Source: Microbacterium sp. TPD7012 (GTDB lineage: Bacteria; Actinomycetota; Actinomycetes; Actinomycetales; Microbacteriaceae). Taken from it: DNA of 64,000 nucleotides. Within the stretch, counting starts at the first letter, position 1. Each line of letters begins with the position of its first letter. The notes under the pieces were generated by a model. That model ran no database searches and had not been told where the DNA came from. It saw nothing but the letters and a program-made list of their open reading frames with translations. The translations under genes and the position numbers were made by a program. The stretch spans positions 62,001 through 126,000 of the forward strand of contig NZ_QDFV01000001.1 in assembly GCF_003075395.1 (NCBI RefSeq), read 5' to 3'. This document shows positions 9,222-17,381 of the stretch, piece by piece.

Positions 9222-10087
9222 CCGCCGTCGCCCCCCTCACAGCTCCCCGTCGTTCGCCGCACGCGACGCGTCGGCGGATGGCATCCGTCGCTCTGCTGAT
9301 CGTCGCCGCGGCGGCGACGCTGGCGGTGATGCTCCCGATCCTCATCATCGTCTTCACCGCGTTCAAGCCCGTCTCCGAGGTGAATGCGTTCCCGCCCACT
9401 CTTCTCCCCGGATCCTGGACGCTCGACAACTTCACGCGGATCTTCACCGAGTTGCCGTTCGCGCGACTCATCGTGAACAGCTTCGTGTTCGCCGGCGGTG
9501 TCACCCTGTTCGCGCTGGTGTTCGATTCGCTGGCCGCCTACGCGCTCGCACGACTGGACTTCCGCGGGAGCCGGGTGCTCCTGATCGCGATCATCGCCAG
9601 CCTGATGATCCCGTTCCAGGCGACGCTGATCCCGATCTACCAGCTCGTGTCGGACCTCGGGTGGGTGAACTCCTACGCGGGGATGATCGCCCCGCGTGCC
9701 GCCGATGCCTTCGGCATCTTCTTCCTGCGGCAGTTCTTCCTCTCCCTCCCCCGCGACCTCGACAACGCGGCCCGCATCGACGGCGCGAGTGAGTTCCGCA
9801 TCTTCCGCAGCGTCGTGCTGCCGAATGCCGTGCCTGCACTGCTGACGCTCGGGATCTACATCTTCGTGAACAACTGGAACGACCTCCTCTGGCCGCTGGT
9901 GTTCACGACGGATGCCGAGATGGGCACGGTCACCTCCGGTCTCACCCTCCTCACCGGCCCCGGCGGCATCATTCCGCAGGGGGTCATGATGGCCGGCTCG
10001 CTGATAGCCGTCCTGCCGCTCGCCATCGTCTTCCTGCTCATTCAGCGACGCTTCGTCGAAAGCATCGCCTCGACCGGACTGAAGTGA
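9218..10087 (+). CDS. Sugar ABC transporter permease, MalG type
   Basis: This 289-aa inner-membrane permease starts with GTG at 9218, overlapping the upstream stop in GTGA, which implies translational coupling. A larger frame upstream exists but would read out of register through the previous permease gene. It has six predicted helices and the EAA loop DNAARIDGASEFRIFRSVVL near residues 184-203. It ends with LIQRRFVESIASTGLK, a typical MalG-type C-terminus that includes the short tail reaching toward the ATPase. Confidence 0.92.
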   Translation: MTAVAPLTAPRRSPHATRRRMASVALLIVAAAATLAVMLPILIIVFTAFKPVSEVNAFPPTLLPGSWTLDNFTRIFTELPFARLIVNSFVFAGGVTLFALVFDSLAAYALARLDFRGSRVLLIAIIASLMIPFQATLIPIYQLVSDLGWVNSYAGMIAPRAADAFGIFFLRQFFLSLPRDLDNAARIDGASEFRIFRSVVLPNAVPALLTLGIYIFVNNWNDLLWPLVFTTDAEMGTVTSGLTLLTGPGGIIPQGVMMAGSLIAVLPLAIVFLLIQRRFVESIASTGLK

Positions 10088-10094
10088 CATCCCT

Positions 10095-11366
10095 ATGACC
10101 TGGTACCGCGACGGCCGCCTGCGCTTCGGCCTCGGCATCGAGAACACGTTCATCCCTCAGGAGCGCTCCGGCGAGCGCGCCATCGACGAGTATGCGCTCA
10201 CCGAGCATTACGACCAGTGGAGCGAGGATCTCGGTCTCGCCGCGTCCGTCGGCGCCGAATTCATGCGCTGGGGCATCCCCTGGCACCTCGTCTCTCCCGA
10301 GCGCGGCCGATGGGACTGGTCGTGGACCGACCGCGTGATGGACCGCTTCGGTGAGCTCAGCATCCGTCCGGTCGTCGACGTGCTCCACTACGGCACTCCG
10401 CTGTGGATCGAGGACCAGTTCGCGCACCCGGACTACCCGGAGTTCGTCGCCGAGTACGCGGCGCGTGCGGCAGACCGTTACCGGGATGTCGCGACGGACT
10501 ACACCCCGGTCAACGAACCCATGCTGCATTCGCTGTTCAGCGGGGAGTACGCCTACTGGCCGCCGTACCGCAGCGGCGCGAAAGGCCTGGTCGAGATCGC
10601 GACGGCGATCGCGAAAGGGTTCGTGCTCACTCAGCGCTCGATCGCCGATGCGCTCGGCGATCGAGCGACTTTCGTGCACGTGGACGCGTCGATGCGGTAT
10701 GCGGGGGACATCGATGCTCCTGAGCATTGGGAGACCGCGAGGCGGTACACCCATCAGGGCTTCCTGGTCGAAGATCTCGTCACGGGGAAGGTGGACGATC
10801 GGCATCCGCTCTTCGACTTCCTGCGATCGCGCGGTGCACCGCTTGCATTGCTGCAGTGGTTCTGCGACAACGCCGTGCAGCCAGACGTGATGGGAGTGAA
10901 CTACTACCCGCGGCATTCGACCGAGCTGTTCGAAGCCGGCGTGCACCATGGCGGAGGGTTTGCCGACCCGCGCCCTACCCGTGACGATGGGGTCGACGGC
11001 TTGAAGGAGATGCTGCGACATTACGCCGACCGCTACGGCGCACCGGTCATGCTCGCGGAGACATGCGTCACGGATGACGCGGCGACGCGCATCGCGTGGA
11101 TGGACGCATCGGTGCGGGCGGTGGAGGACCTGCGTGCCGAAGGGACCGACGTCGTCGGCTACACCTGGTGGCCGCTCTTCGACATGTACGAATGGACGTA
11201 TCGCCACAGCACTAAGCCTCGAGCGGATCATCTGCTGACGATGGGTCTGTTCGACCTCGTCGAAGGCGATTCGTCGCTGGAGCGGGTACGGAATCCGGTC
11301 GCCGATCGGTTCGCGGCGTACGCGCGTCGGGAGAGCCTCGTCGCAGCTTCGGGCGAAGAAGGGTGA
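10095..11366 (+). CDS. GH1-like beta-glycosidase
   Basis: This 423-aa cytosolic protein resembles glycoside hydrolase family 1 (beta-glucosidase and related), whose TIM barrel cleaves beta-glycosides by a retaining mechanism. TPVNEP around residues 137-142 holds the acid/base Glu141. The region matching the nucleophile strand reads PVMLAETCVTDD, with Glu322, instead of the usual TENG. MGVNYYPRH is also GH1-like. No signal peptide is present, so it likely splits sugars brought in by the importer just upstream, 7 nt away. It is somewhat shorter than classic GH1 enzymes. A related clan GH-A family cannot be excluded. Confidence 0.75.
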   Translation: MTWYRDGRLRFGLGIENTFIPQERSGERAIDEYALTEHYDQWSEDLGLAASVGAEFMRWGIPWHLVSPERGRWDWSWTDRVMDRFGELSIRPVVDVLHYGTPLWIEDQFAHPDYPEFVAEYAARAADRYRDVATDYTPVNEPMLHSLFSGEYAYWPPYRSGAKGLVEIATAIAKGFVLTQRSIADALGDRATFVHVDASMRYAGDIDAPEHWETARRYTHQGFLVEDLVTGKVDDRHPLFDFLRSRGAPLALLQWFCDNAVQPDVMGVNYYPRHSTELFEAGVHHGGGFADPRPTRDDGVDGLKEMLRHYADRYGAPVMLAETCVTDDAATRIAWMDASVRAVEDLRAEGTDVVGYTWWPLFDMYEWTYRHSTKPRADHLLTMGLFDLVEGDSSLERVRNPVADRFAAYARRESLVAASGEEG

Positions 11367-11380
11367 TGCCGGAGGCGCGC

Positions 11381-12232
11381 TCAGGCAGCGAGCGCGAGCC
11401 AGGCGCGTGGCGAGCGCCCGAGGCGCTGCGCGAAGGCCCGGGAGAACGCTGAGGCGCTCGCGTAGCCGAGTTCCGCAGCGATGGTGCTCACCGACATGCC
11501 CGCGCGCAGGTTCTCCTGCGCGATCGTCAGCCGCCATTCGGTGAGGTAGTCCACCGGCGTCTGACCCACGACCTTCTTGAAGTGAGCGGCGAAGGCGCTG
11601 CGCGACATGTTCGCCTCCCGCGCCATCGACTGCAGCGTCCAGGGGTCGCCCGGCGACTCGTGGACGGCCACGAGAGCCGGCGAGAGGCGTTCGTCGGCGA
11701 GGCCCGACAGCAGACTCTGATCAAGAGCGATGTGCGTGGGGTTGTCGAGCATCCATCGCAGCAGCTGGATCAGCACGACCTCGAACAGGCGATCCGCCAG
11801 GATCGGGTGGCCGCACGCCACGTTGTCGACCTCGGAGAAGAGCAGATCGAGCGCAGGGCTGAGGGTCGACACCTCGTCGAGCGGGAGGACGATGACCGGC
11901 GGCAGCGCCTGGACGAGCGGATGCGTGGCGCCCCCGGCGAACTCCAGAGTGGCGCACGCGAAGTCGGACTCCTCGGTCGGCGCATTGAGGAAAGAGTGCG
12001 CACTCGGCCGCGGGAAGAAGAGCAGGCTCGGGCGCTCGATCTGCAGTCGTTCCGTGCCGCCGCGCTCGTCGGTCACCGTCAGTTCCATCTCCCCACGGCG
12101 GAGCACGTGCAGGAAACCGCGACCGGCTTCAGGCGGGAAGGCCGTCACCCCGCAGAGCGGGCCGGCGTGGAAGAGCCGGGTCTGAACGCGGAATCGCTGC
12201 AGCAGGGGAGTGAGCCGATCGACGGAGGCCAT
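11381..12232 (-). CDS. AraC-family transcriptional regulator with cupin-like N-terminus
   Basis: This 283-aa regulator has an N-terminal cupin-like sensor (residues about 10-190), of the AraC type often found near redox or aromatic-stress genes. Its C-terminus (about 185-280) carries two helix-turn-helix motifs, seen as TLQSMAREANMSRSAFAAHF and STIAAELGYASASAFSRAF. The ATG at 12232 is preferred; a longer frame upstream would run into the shared spacer. It diverges from the AhpD/redoxin operon with 120 nt between, so it very likely controls that operon. Confidence 0.88.
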   Translation of the reverse strand: MASVDRLTPLLQRFRVQTRLFHAGPLCGVTAFPPEAGRGFLHVLRRGEMELTVTDERGGTERLQIERPSLLFFPRPSAHSFLNAPTEESDFACATLEFAGGATHPLVQALPPVIVLPLDEVSTLSPALDLLFSEVDNVACGHPILADRLFEVVLIQLLRWMLDNPTHIALDQSLLSGLADERLSPALVAVHESPGDPWTLQSMAREANMSRSAFAAHFKKVVGQTPVDYLTEWRLTIAQENLRAGMSVSTIAAELGYASASAFSRAFAQRLGRSPRAWLALAA

Positions 12233-12352
12233 TCCGCTAGTTTGTGGACGATTCGTCAAGAAGTCAAGACGGAAAGGTGCGCATCGTCCTGCCCGGAACG
12301 GAAGGCTGGAAACAAGCCCGAACGACGGGCCCATCTTCCACCAAGGAGCATC

Positions 12353-12898
12353 ATGCCCAACGTCCCCCTCGTCGACCGTGCCGCCACCACCGGATCCGTC
12401 AAGGAGCACCTCGACCAGATCACCTCCGCCTTCGGCACCGTGCCCGCCATGTTCAAGGCCGTGGCCAACTCGCCCGCCGCCCTCGCGAGCATGTGGGGCT
12501 CCTTCGGAGCCTTCGGCGGCGGCACCCTCGGCGCGGCTCTCGGCGAGCAGATCGCCGTGGCGGTCGCCAACCGCAACTCCTGCGAGTACTGCCTCGCGGC
12601 CCACACCGCTCTGGGCAAGAAGGCGGGCCTCTCACGCGACACTCTCGCCGCAGCCCAGGACGGCCAGTCCGACGACCCCAAGACGGCGGCCCTGCTCGAC
12701 TTCGCGCTCAAGCTCGTGAACGACCGCGGTCAGCTCTCCGCAGCCGACGTGCAGGCCGTACGCGACCAGGGCTGGAACGACGAGCAGATCGTCGAGACCA
12801 TCGGGCAGGTCGCGCTCAACCTGTTCACGAACTACGTGAACATCGCGCTCGACGTTCCGATCGACTTCCCGAACGTGCCGCTCCGCCGCGCGAACTGA
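12353..12898 (+). CDS. Carboxymuconolactone decarboxylase / AhpD-like protein
   Basis: This 181-aa protein is related to AhpD alkylhydroperoxidase. The CxxCxxxH active site is seen as SCEYCLAAHTALGKKAG near residues 83-99. AhpD-type proteins use the two cysteines to reduce peroxides or reactive substrates. AAGGAG lies 4 nt before the ATG 12353. It is the first gene of a four-gene cluster (AhpD-like, GATase-like, redoxin, small protein) divergent from an AraC regulator. Confidence 0.88.
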   Translation: MPNVPLVDRAATTGSVKEHLDQITSAFGTVPAMFKAVANSPAALASMWGSFGAFGGGTLGAALGEQIAVAVANRNSCEYCLAAHTALGKKAGLSRDTLAAAQDGQSDDPKTAALLDFALKLVNDRGQLSAADVQAVRDQGWNDEQIVETIGQVALNLFTNYVNIALDVPIDFPNVPLRRAN

Positions 12899-12930
12899 CG
12901 GCTCGCAGGGCGAGCACGAGAGGAACACGA

Positions 12931-13680
12931 ATGTCTGACATCTTCCGACCCCGTACCGTGCTCGCCCTTCGCCACGTCGCGTTCGAAGACCTCGGCATCC
13001 TTGAGCCGGCGCTCGCCGCGCGGGGGTACACCGTTCGATACGCCGACGCCGGGATCGGCCGCGTCGACCCCGGCGACGTGGAGGCCGCAGATCTCCTGGT
13101 GATCCTCGGCGGCCCGATCGGCGTCCACGACGACGATCGCTACCCGATGCTGAGGGACACGAAGACGGCAATCGCTCAGCGGCTCCGCAGCGGAACGCCG
13201 ATGCTGGGGATCTGCCTCGGCGCTCAGCTCATCGCGGACGCGATGGGAGCAGCGGTCAGGCCGACGGGTTCGGCCGAGATCGGTTACGCGCCCCTGCACC
13301 TCACTCCTGAGGGGCGCACGTCTCCCCTCCGTCACCTCGATGGCGTGCCCGTGCTGCATTGGCATGGGGACGAGTTCGGAATCCCTGAGGGCACCGCGCA
13401 TCTCGCAAGCACACCCGGCTTTCCGCACCAGGCCTTCAGCTCCCCGAACGTCCTCGGCCTTCAGTTCCATCTCGAGGCGGACTCCGAACTCATCGAGCGC
13501 TGGCTCATCGGCCACGCGCACGAGCTGAGCCACCACGGCTTCGATCCGAGGAGCATCCGAGCCCAGGCCGGGGCCCATGGACCGCAACTCCGGCAGGCCG
13601 CCGCCAAGGTGCTCCACGCCTGGCTCGAACAACACGTCCCATCGACCGCTCCGCGAAGAACAGGAGATCGTCATGCCTGA
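12931..13680 (+). CDS. Class I glutamine amidotransferase-like protein
   Basis: This 249-aa protein has the class I GATase fold. GICLGAQL contains the nucleophile Cys95, LQFHLE carries the His near residue 180, and ILGGPIGVHDD precedes them. Stand-alone members (GuaA/YfeJ-like) may act as amidotransferases or as glutamine or gamma-glutamyl hydrolases. No synthetase partner is encoded beside it, so its reaction is unknown. The ATG 12931 has GAGAGGA upstream. The stop overlaps the start of the redoxin gene, which supports one operon. Confidence 0.82.
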   Translation: MSDIFRPRTVLALRHVAFEDLGILEPALAARGYTVRYADAGIGRVDPGDVEAADLLVILGGPIGVHDDDRYPMLRDTKTAIAQRLRSGTPMLGICLGAQLIADAMGAAVRPTGSAEIGYAPLHLTPEGRTSPLRHLDGVPVLHWHGDEFGIPEGTAHLASTPGFPHQAFSSPNVLGLQFHLEADSELIERWLIGHAHELSHHGFDPRSIRAQAGAHGPQLRQAAAKVLHAWLEQHVPSTAPRRTGDRHA

Positions 13681-14227
13681 ATCCACCCTCTCCACCGATC
13701 CGTTCACCCTCGATGTCTCGTCGTGGCTGAACAGCGCCCCGATCTCGATCGAATCGCTGCGGGGACGCGTCGTCGTCATCGAGGCGTTCCAGATGCTCTG
13801 CCCCGGCTGCATCAGCCACGGCCTGCCCCTCGCTCAACGCATCCACCGCACCTTCGACCGCGATGAGGTCGTCGTTCTCGGTCTGCACACGGTGTTCGAA
13901 CATCATGCCGTGATGGGCTGCGATGCCCTCGAAGTCTTCCTCTCCGAGTATCGGATCGAGTTTCCCGTCGCGATCGACCGTCCGATCCCGGGGCAGGCGA
14001 TTCCCGCGACCATGCAGAGGTACGGGCTGCGTGGCACACCCTCGATGCTGATCATCGATCGCGACGGATACCTGCGCGACATCGCCTTCGGCACGGTCGA
14101 CGAGCTCGCCCTCGGCGCCTACCTCGGTCGGCTGCTCGCTGAACCCGCCGCGGAACTCGTCCGCGCTCCCGCCGAGAGCGTGGCATCCGATAGCGCTTTC
14201 TGCGACATCGGCGGGAATTGCACCTGA
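13673..14227 (+). CDS. TlpA/peroxiredoxin-like redoxin
   Basis: This 184-aa thioredoxin-fold protein has a CPGC redox motif (Cys43, Cys46) in FQMLCPGCISHGLPLAQ and a cis-Pro loop in GTPSMLIIDRDGYL. There is no signal peptide, so it is expected in the cytosol. It likely reduces or oxidises thiols, perhaps as partner of the AhpD-like enzyme two genes upstream. The start ATG 13673 overlaps the end of the GATase gene by 8 nt and has AGGAG upstream. The C-terminus contains one extra pair of cysteines (FCDIGGNC), which may be a metal or disulfide site. Confidence 0.85.
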   Translation: MPESTLSTDPFTLDVSSWLNSAPISIESLRGRVVVIEAFQMLCPGCISHGLPLAQRIHRTFDRDEVVVLGLHTVFEHHAVMGCDALEVFLSEYRIEFPVAIDRPIPGQAIPATMQRYGLRGTPSMLIIDRDGYLRDIAFGTVDELALGAYLGRLLAEPAAELVRAPAESVASDSAFCDIGGNCT

Positions 14228-14273
14228 CCCAGGCCCTCCTCCGTCCCCATCAACACCCACGAAAGGCAGTCCC

Positions 14274-14504
14274 ATGACCGACTCCTGGCTTCCGACCCTG
14301 CTGACCGAGACCTCCGAGGAGGGATACGCCCTCGCCGTCAGACTCTCCCGAACGGCGGTCAAGCTCACCCAGCCCTCAGCCGAGGTCCGCGAGCGGGTTC
14401 GCGCCGACTACGCCGAGGACTTCGGGGCGCTCATCGCCATATCGCATGTCGTCGCGACGAACTTCCATACCGTCGCGGCGGCCAACGGATTCTGGCGGTC
14501 CTGA
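14274..14504 (+). CDS. Small hypothetical protein in the redox operon
   Basis: This 76-aa protein starts at ATG 14274, with GAAAGG upstream and 46 nt after the redoxin gene. The C-terminal half (ALIAISHVVATNFHTVAAANGF) is reminiscent of helical AhpD-type proteins but lacks the CxxC motif. No named family is recognised. It ends just before a strong terminator and is therefore probably the last gene of the AraC-linked operon. Confidence 0.6.
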   Translation: MTDSWLPTLLTETSEEGYALAVRLSRTAVKLTQPSAEVRERVRADYAEDFGALIAISHVVATNFHTVAAANGFWRS

Positions 14505-14541
14505 CCGCCGGATCACAAAGGGGCCTCACTCGCGCTCACCG

Positions 14542-14583
14542 ACGAATGAAGGCCGGAACCCTCCGGGCCCGGCCTTCATTCGT
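14542..14583. terminator. Strong bidirectional terminator
   Basis: A perfect 15-bp stem, ACGAATGAAGGCCGG (14542-14556) with CCGGCCTTCATTCGT (14569-14583), encloses a 12-nt loop. It separates the redox operon (plus strand) from tRNA-Leu (minus strand), so it may stop both. Confidence 0.8.
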
Positions 14584-14588
14584 TACTG

Positions 14589-14671
14589 TGCGCGAGGGGG
14601 GACTTGAACCCCCACGTCCTTACGGACACTGGCACCTGAAGCCAGCGCGTCTACCATTCCGCCACTCGCGC
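14589..14671 (-). tRNA. tRNA-Leu (anticodon CAG)
   Basis: The reverse complement folds as an 83-nt class II tRNA. The acceptor stem is GCGCGAG/CTCGCGC with discriminator A, the anticodon loop is TTCAGGT within CTGGC/GCCAG, there is a short variable arm, and the T-arm is GGGGGTTCAAGTCCCCC. CCA is not encoded. In mycobacteria a tRNA-Leu likewise sits beside fhaA. Confidence 0.93.
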
Positions 14672-14816
14672 GAGTGGTCTCGTTCCGAAGAACTCAACTT
14701 CCCGAGGATATCACGCGATTTCGGCCTCTTCGCACACCCGGAAACCGTCATCGGCGGCGTTCCCCCAGGTCACCTGGCTACGATGTCCCTACCGGTCAGC
14801 ATGCCAGAGGAGCCCA

Positions 14817-15533
14817 GTGGGACTACTTGACAGCTTTGAGAAGGGTCTCGAACGCGCAGTCAACAGCGCGTTCGCGAAGACCTTCCGTAGCGGCATCCAG
14901 CCCGTGGAGATCGCTTCGGCGGTCCGTCGTGAAGCAGACACGAAAGCGGCGGTCGTCAGCCGCGACCGCATCATCGCGCCCAACAGCTTCGTGGTGCGTC
15001 TGAGCACCGACGACGCCGAGCGCATGCGGAGCCTCGGCGGAGCCCTCACCGAAGAGCTGCACGCGCTGCTGAACAAGCACGCCAAGTCCCAGGGCTACAG
15101 CTTCTCCGGGCCGCTCTCGATCAGCCTCGAGGCCGACGACAAGGTCGCCACCGGCACGGTCCGCGTCGACTCCGGAACGGTCGAGGGCCGCGTCAGCTGG
15201 CAGGCCGTCGTCGACGTCGACGGCCGTCGCCACTCGCTCTCGCGCGCCCGCACCGTGATCGGGCGTGGTTCGGATGCCGACATCACCATCGCGGATGCCG
15301 GTTCGAGCCGCAAGCACGTCGAGATCCTGTGGGACGGCGAGCGCGCAATGATGCGCGACCTGGGCTCGACGAACGGCACCAAGGTCAACGGCCAGAAGCT
15401 CCGCGAAGCCGCGCTCCCCTCCGACACCACGATCACGATCGGCCGCACCGACCTGGTGTTCAAGATCGTCCCCGTGTCGGCGCCGTCGCGCCCGACCGAC
15501 GACTCCACCCGCGCGTTCGGGGGCTTCGGATGA
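14817..15533 (+). CDS. fhaA: FhaA: DUF3662 and FHA-domain protein
   Basis: This 238-aa cytosolic scaffold reads phospho-Thr marks set by the PknA/PknB kinases. Residues 1-115 are the DUF3662 domain (LLDSFEKGLERAVNSAF). The C-terminus (about 142-230) is an FHA domain with RGSDADITIADAGSSRKHVE and LGSTNGTKVNG. In mycobacteria FhaA regulates peptidoglycan synthesis through MviN and CwlM. The start is GTG 14817 with AGAGGAG upstream. It is the first gene of a seven-gene operon. Its stop overlaps the ATG of fhaB. Confidence 0.95.
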   Translation: MGLLDSFEKGLERAVNSAFAKTFRSGIQPVEIASAVRREADTKAAVVSRDRIIAPNSFVVRLSTDDAERMRSLGGALTEELHALLNKHAKSQGYSFSGPLSISLEADDKVATGTVRVDSGTVEGRVSWQAVVDVDGRRHSLSRARTVIGRGSDADITIADAGSSRKHVEILWDGERAMMRDLGSTNGTKVNGQKLREAALPSDTTITIGRTDLVFKIVPVSAPSRPTDDSTRAFGGFG

Positions 15534-16054
15534 GTGAACTGATCCTCCTCCTGCTGCGCGTCGGGTTCCTCATCGTCCTGTGGTTCTTCGTGTTCGGCGT
15601 CGTGTACTCGCTGCGCGCCGACCTGTTCGGCGTGAAGGTGCGCAAGCTCCCCGCCGAGGCGACCGCCGGCGCGGCATCCGCTCCGGTCGCTCCGGCGAAG
15701 CCCGCGGCGGCGGCTCGTCCGGCATCCGCGAAGCCGTCGACGGGACCCGCGACGATCGCGACGGCGAAGCGCCTGGTCATCACCTCCGGACCGAAGACGG
15801 GCCTCGAGCTCCCCCTCGGCGCCGACTCGATGACGATCGGCCGCTCGAGCGAATCGGCGCTCGTGATCCGCGACGACTACACGTCGAGCCATCATGCGCG
15901 CCTCATGCTCCGGGGCGATGCCTGGGCGATCCAGGACCTCGATTCCACGAACGGCACCTTCGTCGCCGGCCAGCGCGTGACCGGCGGACCCGTCAACCTC
16001 TCGCTCGGCACCCCGATCAAGGTGGGCGCCACGACCTTCGAGCTGCGAGCCTGA
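15530..16054 (+). CDS. fhaB: FhaB/FipA: membrane FHA-domain protein
   Basis: This 174-aa protein has one N-terminal transmembrane helix (residues about 4-27), an Ala/Pro-rich linker (about 43-75) and a C-terminal FHA domain (about 80-172) with TIGRSSESALVIRDDYTSSH and LDSTNGTFV. The FHA domain binds phospho-Thr peptides. In mycobacteria FipA acts in septal and polar growth together with the kinases of the same operon. It overlaps fhaA by 4 nt (ATGA). Confidence 0.95.
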   Translation: MSELILLLLRVGFLIVLWFFVFGVVYSLRADLFGVKVRKLPAEATAGAASAPVAPAKPAAAARPASAKPSTGPATIATAKRLVITSGPKTGLELPLGADSMTIGRSSESALVIRDDYTSSHHARLMLRGDAWAIQDLDSTNGTFVAGQRVTGGPVNLSLGTPIKVGATTFELRA

Positions 16055-16061
16055 CCCCGGC

Positions 16062-17381
16062 ATGGTCTTCGAAGGCTCGAGCGTCGCGATCTCCCACACC
16101 GGGAAGGTCCGCTCCAACAACCAGGACTCCGGCTACTCCGGAGCGAACCTGTTCGTCGTCGCCGACGGCATGGGCGGCCACGCCGGAGGCGACGTCGCCT
16201 CGAGCATCGCGATCCACCGACTCGAGCCCCTCGACCAGCCCTACGCCTCCACCGAAGACGCGCAGGCGTCCCTCCAGGCGGCGGCGACCACCGCCGCGGG
16301 CGATCTCATCCGCGCCGCGAAGGACCGACCGGAGCTCGCCGGCCTCGGCACCACGCTCAGCGCGATCATCATGGTCGACGAGTACGCGGTCATCGGCCAC
16401 ATCGGCGACTCGCGCATCTACCTGTACCGCGACGACGCGCTGACCCAGATCACCGCCGACCACACCTTCGTGCAGCGCCTGGTCGATTCCGGTCGCATCA
16501 CGCCGGAAGAAGCCCGCTACCACCCGCGCCGCTCAGTGCTCATGCGCGTGCTCAGCGACATGGACTCCGACCCCGAGCTCGACATGTTCGTCATGCACAC
16601 GCAGCCCGGCGACCGCTGGCTGCTCTGCTCCGACGGCCTGTCCGGCGTGGTCGACGAGGCCCACATCCTCAAGGCGATGCAACTCGGCCTCGCCCCCGGG
16701 CGCACGGCCGACAACCTGCTCAAGCAGGCCCTCGACGGCGGCGCCCCCGACAACGTCACGATCGTGCTGGTCGACGTCGGCGGACAGCATCCGATCCACA
16801 CCGGCACCGCGACCGTCGTCGGCTCGGCGTCGAACCCGTCCGGCGTCTACGTGCCGCCCGTGCGCCCGACGCGCGGCAACTGGCTGCACCCGGTGCGTCA
16901 GGCCGCCAACGAGCCCAGCCACTTCGAGCCGGCCCCCGAGTACCTCGAGGAGCTCATCGAGGAGGATCGTCGTCGCGCCAAGCGCCGCCGCCTCGGCTGG
17001 ATCGCGGGAGTCCTCGTCGTCCTCGTGATGCTCGGTGTAGCCGCGTTCGCGGCCTACAGCTGGACGCAGACGCGGTACTTCATCGGCGCCGACGACGACA
17101 GCGTCGTGATCTTCCAGGGCGTGCAGCAGAACATCGGTCCGATCACGCTGTCGACCCCGCTCGAAGACACCGACATCCTCCTGGCGAACCTGCCCCCGTA
17201 CCAGCGGGCATCCGTCGAGCGCACGATCACGGCCCGCTCGCTCGCCGACGCGATGGCCATCGTCGACCGTCTGCGCGCCGGCGCCGACGCGAACGCCATC
17301 GAGCAGACGCCCCTCCCGACTCCGCTGCCCACGCCCGTCCCGACTCCGGAAGAGACTCCCGCCGGCGGAGGTGAGGGATGA
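16062..17381 (+). CDS. pstP: PstP: PP2C-type Ser/Thr phosphatase
   Basis: This 439-aa membrane phosphatase reverses PknA/PknB phosphorylation. The cytosolic PP2C domain covers residues about 1-240, with metal-binding motifs VRSNNQD, VVADGMGGHAGGD, GDSRIY, LLCSDGLSG and DNVTIVLV. A basic linker leads to a single transmembrane helix (about 312-333), then a 100-residue outside segment ending in a Pro/Thr-rich tail. It starts at ATG 16062, 7 nt after fhaB, and its end overlaps rodA in ATGA. Confidence 0.95.
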   Translation: MVFEGSSVAISHTGKVRSNNQDSGYSGANLFVVADGMGGHAGGDVASSIAIHRLEPLDQPYASTEDAQASLQAAATTAAGDLIRAAKDRPELAGLGTTLSAIIMVDEYAVIGHIGDSRIYLYRDDALTQITADHTFVQRLVDSGRITPEEARYHPRRSVLMRVLSDMDSDPELDMFVMHTQPGDRWLLCSDGLSGVVDEAHILKAMQLGLAPGRTADNLLKQALDGGAPDNVTIVLVDVGGQHPIHTGTATVVGSASNPSGVYVPPVRPTRGNWLHPVRQAANEPSHFEPAPEYLEELIEEDRRRAKRRRLGWIAGVLVVLVMLGVAAFAAYSWTQTRYFIGADDDSVVIFQGVQQNIGPITLSTPLEDTDILLANLPPYQRASVERTITARSLADAMAIVDRLRAGADANAIEQTPLPTPLPTPVPTPEETPAGGGEG

